In this document: positions 15,115 through 20,643 of the stretch, piece after piece
Numbering within the stretch: the stretch's first letter is position 1
Layout of the letters: the number at the start of each line of letters is the position of its first letter
Assembly (NCBI GenBank): GCA_937951455.1
Contig: CALFBU010000129.1
Location: 1 to 20,643 of the forward strand
Reading direction: 5' to 3'
Origin: an uncultured Rhizobiaceae group bacterium
Lineage (GTDB): Bacteria; Pseudomonadota; Alphaproteobacteria; Rhizobiales; Rhizobiaceae
DNA length: 20,643 nucleotides
Translations under genes and position numbers: made by a program
Notes under the pieces: generated by a model
Database searches by the model: none
Told to the model about the DNA's origin: nothing
What the model saw: only the letters and a program-made list of their open reading frames with translations

Positions 15115-15425
15115 TGCCCCTGGAACTCAGACCCAATTGTGAATGCTGCGATAAGGATTTGCCCAACGGCCACCCAGAAGCGATGATATGCACGTGTGAG
15201 TGCAGGTTTTGCAAACCTTGCGTGGATGATATTTTAAGCAACGTTTGCCCGAACTGCGGAGGCGGATTTGTACCCCGCTCTACTCGACCATTCATTGCAC
15301 GTCGTAGTGGGGTTAGCATCGCCCATCAACCTGCAAGCGACATACGCCGTTATACAAAATATTCAAAAGAAGAACTGATCGAATTTGCCAATCAGGCAAA
15401 CCACATCCCACCTGAAAAACGCTAG
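15114..15425 (+). CDS. DUF1272 cysteine-rich zinc-binding-like protein
   Basis: A 103-residue protein matching the DUF1272 family pattern LELRPNCECCDKDLP at the start. Ten cysteines lie in the first 48 residues (9, 11, 12, 26, 28, 30, 33, 36, 45, 48), including CRFCKPC and CPNCGGGFV. They are spaced like a RING/zinc-ribbon cross-brace, so at least one zinc site is expected. The family is short; here a further ~45-residue tail ends in HIPPEKR. GGAGAG six bases upstream is a good ribosome binding site, and the start overlaps the previous stop. The function of the family is unknown. It probably ends the tkt-gap transcript, converging on the lipoprotein gene. Confidence 0.87.
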   Translation: MPLELRPNCECCDKDLPNGHPEAMICTCECRFCKPCVDDILSNVCPNCGGGFVPRSTRPFIARRSGVSIAHQPASDIRRYTKYSKEELIEFANQANHIPPEKR

Positions 15426-15438
15426 TCAGATTTATCTG

Positions 15439-16182
15439 TTAGCACACAACACATTTGATGACGGTTGCACCATCTTCGGTAGTAGTTTCCGTAATCGCTT
15501 CATCGGGCGCTGCAATAACAGGCTCTGGTGTCGCCTGAACAGCGGGTTGCGTTGGCACTGCAGAAGCAACTACAGGCGCAGGTGCTGGTTTCTTTTGAGG
15601 CTTGATTACAGGCTTTGTGTTGCTTTCGTTGGACAGTGAAAAAACATCCTGGGTAGCAAAATGTCTTTGTACGGATTGCGGCACTTCTTGCATGCCGTAG
15701 AGCCTTGCAAATGCGTTTTTCAAGGACAGTCTAATCATGTTCTTTTCGGCATTTTGCTTGGCCTGCGAATTGCTCAGGTTTTCAGCAGTGACATGATAAT
15801 AGGTTACAGGCAGGCTTCTAAAGACCTCACCAGAAGCTTCTTCGCGAAGCGTAGCTGTGTATCTAATATAAGTGCGGTCACCTGATGCCGCAGAAGCATT
15901 AGGATCGCGATAATTAACATCGGTGACTTCAATTTCCAAAGGGTATTCTGCAGAAACAGAGCCCATCGCATCGTTATAAACACTGGCTGTGTTCTTGCCC
16001 GCATTGCGCATTAATCCGCGTAAACGATTTGAGTTTTCAACGCCATCAGCCATGTTTACATAAACATCTGATACCTGAAACTGAGCAGGCGCAAACGTTT
16101 GTGTCGTTTGAAAACCATTGTTAGCGGCACACCCGGCAACAAACAATAGCGATGCAGTGTAAAGTGCAATTTTTCGAATCAT
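15439..16182 (-). CDS. Lipoprotein of unknown function
   Basis: A 247-residue predicted lipoprotein. The signal peptide MIRKIALYTASLLFVAGC ends in a lipobox with Cys18, and the following Ala-Ala would send it to the outer membrane if standard Lol rules apply. Residues about 30-170 form an alpha/beta region with YPLEIEVTDVNYRD and a Tyr/Thr-rich strand segment. From about 185 on comes a Pro/Ala/Val-rich low-complexity linker and a short acidic stretch ending in CVVC. A possible GGCGGA ribosome binding site lies a few bases before the ATG. It is a lone minus-strand gene between gap and pgk. I recognise no family with confidence. The C-terminal cysteine pair is unusual. Confidence 0.82.
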   Translation of the reverse strand: MIRKIALYTASLLFVAGCAANNGFQTTQTFAPAQFQVSDVYVNMADGVENSNRLRGLMRNAGKNTASVYNDAMGSVSAEYPLEIEVTDVNYRDPNASAASGDRTYIRYTATLREEASGEVFRSLPVTYYHVTAENLSNSQAKQNAEKNMIRLSLKNAFARLYGMQEVPQSVQRHFATQDVFSLSNESNTKPVIKPQKKPAPAPVVASAVPTQPAVQATPEPVIAAPDEAITETTTEDGATVIKCVVC

Positions 16183-16194
16183 AATCCGCCCCCG

Positions 16195-16249
16195 TTGACT
16201 TTAGGGCAGAATACAAAATTTATGGTTAACCAAGAGTTAACTTTTAACC
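16195..16249 (+). promoter_or_regulatory. pgk promoter region with GGTTAACC palindrome
   Basis: TTGACT at 16195-16200 and an AT-rich ATTTAT around 16218-16223 make a possible promoter. Over its expected start site lie GGTTAACC (16224-16231, perfect palindrome), GTTAAC (16236-16241) and TTAACC (16244-16249). Repeated GTTAA/TTAAC half-sites resemble sites of LacI-type carbon regulators in alphaproteobacteria, and the placement would suit repression. The same region separates the divergent lipoprotein gene. Confidence 0.4.
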
Positions 16250-16322
16250 TAATGACTTGAGAAGATTGTCACTTCTGCTAAGAAACACGCAGTATTTTTA
16301 TCACAAACAAAAGAGTTGCTTC

Positions 16323-17516
16323 ATGGCCAGTTTTAAAACCCTTGATGATGTCGAAGTTAAAGGTAAGCGCGTTCTGGTGCGCGTCGATCTTAACGTACCA
16401 ATGGCTGATGGTCAGGTAACGGACGCAACCCGTATTTTGCGCATCTTGCCTACGATTGGCGAGATATCAGAAAAAGGCGGCAAGGTTATTCTGCTGGCGC
16501 ATTTCGGTAGACCAAAGGGCAACATTAATCCTGAGATGTCACTCTCACCGGTCGTACCGACCCTATCCGACATGATTGGAAAACCTGTTTCTTTCTCAAC
16601 CGATTGCGTCGGACCGATGGCAGAAGCCGCTATCAGCGCTATGCACGATGGAGATGTTACCCTGTTGGAAAATACACGCTTCCACGAAGGCGAAGAGAAA
16701 AACGATGATACCTTTGCGGCAGAACTTGCAAAAAATGGCGACCTCTTTGTCTCCGATGCTTTCTCCGCAAGCCACCGCGCACATGCATCAACAGAAGGAC
16801 TGGCACGCCACATGGAGGCTGTTGCCGGCCGCACCATGCAGGCAGAGCTCGAAGCGCTTGAAGCTGGCCTTGGTGATCCGGAACGCCCGGTTATTGCAAT
16901 CGTGGGCGGTGCAAAGGTTTCTACCAAGCTTGATTTATTGAGCAATCTGGTGACCAAAGTGGACCGCCTTGTCATTGGCGGCGGCATGGCAAATACATTT
17001 CTTGCCGCGCAAGGCGTTGATGTTGGCAAATCCCTTTGTGAACATGATTTAGGTGATACGGCACGTGAAATTCTGACAAAGGCAGAACAAGAAAACTGCG
17101 AAATCATACTGCCGGAAGATGTTGTGGTTGCTGGCGAATTTGCAGCAAACGCCCCCAATTCAAATATAGCAGTTACACAGTGCCCGGCAGACAAAATGAT
17201 CCTTGATGCAGGGCAAGCGACCGTACAATACATCATCTCAAAGATCGAAACGTCAAAAACACTGATCTGGAATGGTCCATTGGGTGCCTTTGAAATCGAA
17301 CCTTTCGACATAGCAACGGTATTGGTTGCAAAAGCGGCAGCCAAACAAACACGTGAGGGCAAACTTGTCTCTGTTGGCGGCGGAGGGGATACGGTTGCAG
17401 CCCTGAACCATGCCGACGCATCCAAAGATTTCACCTATGTATCAACCGCAGGTGGTGCATTTCTGGAGTGGATGGAAGGCAAAGATTTGCCAGGCGTTTC
17501 TGTGCTTAAAAAGTAA
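16323..17516 (+). CDS. pgk: Phosphoglycerate kinase
   Basis: Phosphoglycerate kinase interconverts 1,3-bisphosphoglycerate and 3-phosphoglycerate with ADP/ATP. With ATG at 16323 the protein has 397 residues, the normal length. VRVDLNVPM near residue 18 (substrate Asp and Asn), [12 protein letters not shown], the [10 protein letters not shown] block near 59, [12 protein letters not shown] near 117, GGAKVSTKL near 197, NGPLGAFE near 317 and [11 protein letters not shown] near 351 are all present. The frame is open upstream to 16257, but that part precedes the conserved start [11 protein letters not shown] weak AAGAG lies ahead of the ATG. Its own promoter region with palindromic sites separates it from the lipoprotein; fba follows after 142 bases. 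Confidence 0.97.
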   Translation: MASFKTLDDVEVKGKRVLVRVDLNVPMADGQVTDATRILRILPTIGEISEKGGKVILLAHFGRPKGNINPEMSLSPVVPTLSDMIGKPVSFSTDCVGPMAEAAISAMHDGDVTLLENTRFHEGEEKNDDTFAAELAKNGDLFVSDAFSASHRAHASTEGLARHMEAVAGRTMQAELEALEAGLGDPERPVIAIVGGAKVSTKLDLLSNLVTKVDRLVIGGGMANTFLAAQGVDVGKSLCEHDLGDTAREILTKAEQENCEIILPEDVVVAGEFAANAPNSNIAVTQCPADKMILDAGQATVQYIISKIETSKTLIWNGPLGAFEIEPFDIATVLVAKAAAKQTREGKLVSVGGGGDTVAALNHADASKDFTYVSTAGGAFLEWMEGKDLPGVSVLKK

Positions 17517-17541
17517 TCGAACGTTTTAAAGGAGCGTTAAA

Positions 17542-17649
17542 ACTAATTCCAAATGGTTGTCAAAAACCTCTGAACACTTTTGGGTCTTAATTGATTATTC
17601 TTACTTTAGAAAGTAAACTGCGCCAAATCATGCAAACCACTAATTCCAA
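17542..17649. repeat. Short direct repeat ACTAATTCCAA (two copies)
   Basis: The same 11 bases occur at 17542-17552 and 17639-17649, flanking most of the pgk-fba spacer; the second copy runs into the fba ribosome binding site. They could be chance, scars of a small duplication, or sites in the leader. Confidence 0.4.
17591..17619 (+). promoter_or_regulatory. fba promoter with overlapping palindrome
   Basis: TTGATT at 17591-17596 and TAAACT at 17614-17619 have a 17-bp spacer. Between them TTACTTT (17601-17607) and AAAGTAA (17610-17616) form a perfect seven-base inverted repeat around AG, overlapping the -10. That is a classical repressor position. Transcription would begin near 17626, giving a leader of about 33 bases. 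Confidence 0.5.
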
Positions 17650-17658
17650 GGAAAAACT

Positions 17659-18720
17659 ATGAAACCAGGTGTTGTTACTGGAGCAGAATACACGGAGCTT
17701 GTTGCAGCTTGTAAAGAAGGCAAATATGCAATGCCTGCCGTCAATATTTCTGGCACAAATACGATCAATGCTGTGATGGAAGCAGCAGCACAAGCCAAGT
17801 CTGATGTTATTATCCAACTATCAAATGGCGGTGCAGGTTTTTACGCTGGTAAAGGCATTGCATCTGCGCATGATGGCATGGTCATGGGCGCAGTATCTGC
17901 CGCTCAACATGTACATCTATTAGCTGAGCATTACGGCATTTGTGTTGTCCTTCATACAGATCATGCAAACCGCAAACTGATTCCATGGATCGATTCACTG
18001 ATTGAGCAAAACGCAAAATACCGCGAAGCTTTTGGCAAACCACTTTTTTCTAGCCACATGCTGGATTTATCTGAAGAAGCACCAGAAGCAAATGTTGCAA
18101 CATGTAAAGAATACTTGGCAAAACTTGATGCAATCGATATCAGTTTGGAAATCGAACTAGGCGTCACAGGCGGCGAAGAAGATGGCGTGGGTTCGGATGA
18201 CATTTCAGACTCCTCAAAACTTTACACAACTCCAGAAGATGTTTGGTACGCATATCAAGAGCTACAAGGCCTAGGCCATTTCTCAGTTGCTGCAGCATTC
18301 GGCAATGTGCACGGCGTTTACAAACCCGGCAACGTAACCCTTCAGCCAAAAATCTTGCGCGATTGTCAAAAACATGTTGCTGAAAAGCTTGGCGACGGAA
18401 ACGCTAATCCTTGTGATTTTGTCTTCCATGGTGGCTCAGGTTCTGACGAAGCAGACATAAAAGAAGCAATTGGTTACGGTGTGTTCAAAATGAACATCGA
18501 CACAGATACGCAGTTTGCTTTCTCTTCTGGTGTTTATGCAAACATGAAGCAAAAGCCTGTTGCATTTGAACACCAAATCGATCCTAACGATGGCACACCT
18601 TACAAGTCATTTTATGACCCAAGAAAATCTCTTCGCGCGGGTGAAGAAAGCGTTGTTGCAAGACTGCAAGAAGCGTTTGAAGTTTTGGGCAGCAAGGGCA
18701 ATTCAATCGCTGGCGCTTAA
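17659..18720 (+). CDS. fba: Class II fructose-bisphosphate aldolase (E. coli FbaA type, class IIA)
   Basis: This zinc enzyme cleaves fructose-1,6-bisphosphate to dihydroxyacetone phosphate and glyceraldehyde-3-phosphate. It has 353 residues, close to E. coli FbaA. Class II features: YAMPAVNISGTNTINAVMEAA near 23-43, zinc-site HTDHANRKLIPWID near 98, LEIELGVTGGEEDGVGSD near 165, VHGVYKPGNV near 217, and HGGSGSDEADIKEAIGYGV with MNIDTDTQFA near 257-283. AAGGA lies six bases before the ATG. A private promoter with a palindrome precedes it, and a strong terminator follows. As far as I recall, well-studied Rhizobiaceae carry a class I aldolase near pgk, so the class IIA type may mark a different lineage or a replacement. 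Confidence 0.96.
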   Translation: MKPGVVTGAEYTELVAACKEGKYAMPAVNISGTNTINAVMEAAAQAKSDVIIQLSNGGAGFYAGKGIASAHDGMVMGAVSAAQHVHLLAEHYGICVVLHTDHANRKLIPWIDSLIEQNAKYREAFGKPLFSSHMLDLSEEAPEANVATCKEYLAKLDAIDISLEIELGVTGGEEDGVGSDDISDSSKLYTTPEDVWYAYQELQGLGHFSVAAAFGNVHGVYKPGNVTLQPKILRDCQKHVAEKLGDGNANPCDFVFHGGSGSDEADIKEAIGYGVFKMNIDTDTQFAFSSGVYANMKQKPVAFEHQIDPNDGTPYKSFYDPRKSLRAGEESVVARLQEAFEVLGSKGNSIAGA

Positions 18721-18745
18721 AACCTAAACAAAGATAGATTATTAT

Positions 18746-18773
18746 AAGCCCAGCAATTATGCTGGGCTTTTTT
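18746..18773 (+). terminator. Strong intrinsic terminator after fba
   Basis: AAGCCCAGC (18746-18754) and GCTGGGCTT (18761-18769) form a perfect nine-pair stem with loop AATTAT, followed by a run of six T ending at 18773. It lies 25 bases past the fba stop. Confidence 0.95.
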
Positions 18774-18789
18774 ATTGGAATTAGATCTC

Positions 18790-19974
18790 GTGAAATCAGA
18801 AAACTACGACGCAATCATCCTGGGAGCAGGCGGTGCTGGCTTAATGTGCGCAGCGACAGCTGGACAGCGTGGCCAAAAGATTCTTTTGCTTGATCATGCC
18901 GATGCACCAGGTAAAAAAATTCTGATCTCGGGTGGTGGCAGATGCAACTTCACCAACACCAAAACAACCCATAAAAACTATCTCAGCAAAAACCCGCATT
19001 TCGCAAAGTCAGCCTTGGCACGATACAAGCCAAAAGACTTTATCGATCTGGTCGACAAATATCATATCGCTTGGCACGAAAAGACTTTGGGCCAGCTCTT
19101 CTGTGATGTATCAGCCAAGCAAATTGTCGCCATGCTTTTGGATGAATGTGAAAAAGGCAAGGTGGATTTAAAACTGAGCAAAGAAATTAAATCCGTTTCG
19201 CATGGCGATAATCTTTTCACCGTTGAAACCAATAGCGGCACGTATCATGGAAAAGCATTGGTCATTGCAACAGGCGGGCCTTCCATTCCCAAAATGGGCG
19301 CAACAGGCTTTGCTTATGATTTGGCACGTCAATTCAAAATGAAAGTCGTAGAACCCAAACCAGCGCTTGTACCTTTTACACTTAGCAAGGATGAAGCGCT
19401 GTTTACTGAGCTTTCAGGCATCGCAACCGACACGATTGCCAAACACGGTAAAACACAGTTCAAGGAAGCATCTCTCTTCACGCATAAAGGGTTATCCGGT
19501 CCTGCAATTTTGCAAATTTCGTCTTACTGGAAACATGGCGAAGCCATCGCAATAGACTTTACCCCAGAACAAAAACAGGGATGGCTTGTGGCGCTTAAAG
19601 AGGCGCGTCCCAACATCAATTTTGAAACCGCCATCGCCCAGCAATTGCCTGATCGGTTGGCGGAAGTCTTGTGTGATAAATTACCGGTTCAAAACAAAAG
19701 ACAATTGGGCGACTGCAAAAATGCAAACCTTGCACATGCAGAGCAAATGTTAAAGAGCTGGCAATTCAAACCGAATGGCACAGAAGGTTTTGCCAAAGCG
19801 GAAGTCACCATCGGCGGCATCTCTACCGATGAACTATCCTCCAAAACCATGGAAAGCAAGAAAGTCAAAGGGCTTTACGCAATTGGTGAAGCCGTTGATG
19901 TTACAGGCTGGCTGGGCGGCTACAATTTCCAATGGGCTTGGGCCAGCGGTGTTGTAGCCGGAGAGGTCTTATAG
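18790..19974 (+). CDS. BaiN/RdsA-family NAD(P)/FAD-dependent oxidoreductase (HI0933-like)
   Basis: A 394-residue flavoprotein of the HI0933-like family (PF03486). The Rossmann FAD motif AIILGAGGAGLMCAATAGQRG is at the N-terminus. GKKILISGGGRCNFTN near residue 40 is a hallmark. ATGGPSIPKMGATG near 158 and the C-terminal FAD block GLYAIGEAVDVTGWLGGYNFQWAWASG near 361 are intact. The family includes BaiN and the rRNA-related RdsA; for this protein the substrate is unknown. The start is uncertain. GTG at 18790 is preferred because the only earlier in-frame start, TTG at 18775, touches the T-run of the fba terminator and would lack a leader. GGAA ahead of GTG is a weak ribosome binding site. A promoter just upstream is not evident. 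Confidence 0.92.
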   Translation: MKSENYDAIILGAGGAGLMCAATAGQRGQKILLLDHADAPGKKILISGGGRCNFTNTKTTHKNYLSKNPHFAKSALARYKPKDFIDLVDKYHIAWHEKTLGQLFCDVSAKQIVAMLLDECEKGKVDLKLSKEIKSVSHGDNLFTVETNSGTYHGKALVIATGGPSIPKMGATGFAYDLARQFKMKVVEPKPALVPFTLSKDEALFTELSGIATDTIAKHGKTQFKEASLFTHKGLSGPAILQISSYWKHGEAIAIDFTPEQKQGWLVALKEARPNINFETAIAQQLPDRLAEVLCDKLPVQNKRQLGDCKNANLAHAEQMLKSWQFKPNGTEGFAKAEVTIGGISTDELSSKTMESKKVKGLYAIGEAVDVTGWLGGYNFQWAWASGVVAGEVL

Positions 19975-20090
19975 ACAATTTTAACTAAGTAAGTCATTCT
20001 TTCTAAATACTTTCTCAGCCTCAAGGTTTTCTATCTGTTTACGTTTGGATGGTAACAACAAACTATGATCAAAAAAATTTGGGGCAAAAG

Positions 20091-20643
20091 ATGAAGCGAC
20101 GCGCATTAGACAAAAACAAAGGGTATATGATCATTATCAATACCTGCCTTTTTGCTATAGGCTCAGTACTTGTTTTTATGCATTGGTTCCAAGGGGTAGC
20201 TGAACAAGATTTTATTACCTCTTTCAAGCAACTTGCTCTCAACGACACTGCCTTGCTTTCCACCGTTGCAATTTTGATTGGTGGTCTTTTTTACTCAATT
20301 GTAATTTTGAGGCCGGAGGCTGCCAAACGCCAAAGGGAAAAAGAACTGTTGCGCCTCACGATGGAGGCAACCGAGCACAAGGATTACGTGGATACACAAA
20401 CTGGTTTTTACAACAAACTATATTTTGACAAAACACTCGAAACCTATCTGACGGAATTTTCTGAAACCGAAGAAAGACTTGGCCTGTTTGTCGTTGAAGT
20501 CGTCAGCATTGGTGAGGTGGAGACTGATATTATAAAAGATATTGGCACTACGCTGATTAACACCGCAAGAGATTACGATGTTATCGCGAAGATTAGTCCT
20601 ATGAAATTTGCCATCATCACGCCGCATATCAAATCAAGTGACA
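20091..20643 (+). CDS. Membrane protein with degenerate GGDEF-like domain, N-terminal part (truncated by window edge)
   Basis: The frame starts at ATG 20091 and is open to the right edge (184 codons). Two membrane helices lie near residues 13-30 and 63-82, and a loop of about 30 residues between them should be periplasmic. After a basic/coiled linker (RQREKELLRLTMEATEH) comes DTQTGFYNKLYFDKTLE, the usual opening of a diguanylate cyclase domain (compare D-x-L-T-G-L-x-N-R). The core strand LGLFVVEVVSI also fits. Where an active enzyme has R-L-G-G-D-E-F, this protein reads KISPMKFAII, so the catalytic signature is missing. It is probably a non-catalytic GGDEF-type signalling or scaffold domain. 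The C-terminus (perhaps an EAL domain) lies outside the window. The exact family is moderately sure. Confidence 0.75.
   Translation, partial: MKRRALDKNKGYMIIINTCLFAIGSVLVFMHWFQGVAEQDFITSFKQLALNDTALLSTVAILIGGLFYSIVILRPEAAKRQREKELLRLTMEATEHKDYVDTQTGFYNKLYFDKTLETYLTEFSETEERLGLFVVEVVSIGEVETDIIKDIGTTLINTARDYDVIAKISPMKFAIITPHIKSSD

Noticed and set aside
16412..17434. A 340-codon open frame antisense to pgk
   Set aside because: It is the complement of the strongly conserved pgk gene, Ser/Ala-rich as expected of a shadow frame, and has no start signal.
1..20643. CRISPR arrays, insertion sequences, tRNA or rRNA genes
   Set aside because: I looked for repeat-spacer patterns, transposase-like frames with terminal repeats and tRNA-like folds and saw none.

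Overview
The window looks like chromosomal DNA from an alphaproteobacterium, most likely a marine-type member of the Hyphomicrobiales (Rhizobiales) with moderate GC content. The evidence is gene order: yebC next to ruvC-ruvA-ruvB, the block DUF4164-zapA-6S RNA-5-formyl-THF cyclo-ligase-YmdB-type phosphodiesterase, and the tkt-gap-pgk-fba glycolysis cluster. The genus is inference only.

Layout, left to right. Positions 1-2304 (minus strand) hold ruvC, a heme-dependent N-demethylase-like gene (DUF3445/HODM), ruvA and the start of ruvB, all overlapping head to tail. Positions 2386-3882 (plus) hold a membrane-anchored AraC-type regulator and a 74-residue secreted protein. The promoter of the small gene carries three elements spaced exactly 20 bp apart, and a hairpin terminator follows the gene. 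A TauE/SafE-type exporter (3971-4735) abuts yebC (4738-5493, minus) tail to tail. Positions 5636-7523 (minus) hold a putative 2OG-Fe(II) oxygenase followed by an Hsp70 of YegD type that lacks a substrate-binding domain. Then come an EamA-type transporter (plus), a 72-residue unknown protein (minus) and a large nested palindrome at 8880-8909.

Positions 8930-11324 (minus) are a housekeeping unit: DUF4164 coiled coil, zapA, a structured RNA that is very probably 6S RNA, 5-FTHF cyclo-ligase and the metallophosphoesterase. A 377-bp divergent control region separates it from the carbon-metabolism block: tkt and gap, two tiny glycine-tailed membrane proteins and a DUF1272 zinc protein (all plus), a lipoprotein of unknown role (minus), then pgk and class IIA fba (plus). 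Palindromes lie over or near likely promoters of tkt, pgk and fba, but they differ from one another. A strong terminator after fba precedes a BaiN/RdsA-type flavoprotein. The window ends inside a membrane protein with a GGDEF-like domain whose signature motif is replaced.

How the genes work together: the conserved blocks cover Holliday-junction processing, cell division and folate salvage, and the lower Calvin/glycolytic/pentose-phosphate reactions. The least ordinary parts are (i) the AraC-membrane regulator with its repeat-bearing small secreted target, (ii) the demethylase-like gene embedded in the resolvasome operon, (iii) the oxygenase/YegD pair and (iv) the paired microproteins behind gap. 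Non-ATG starts appear to be common here (TTG for zapA, the demethylase and the exporter; GTG for yebC).
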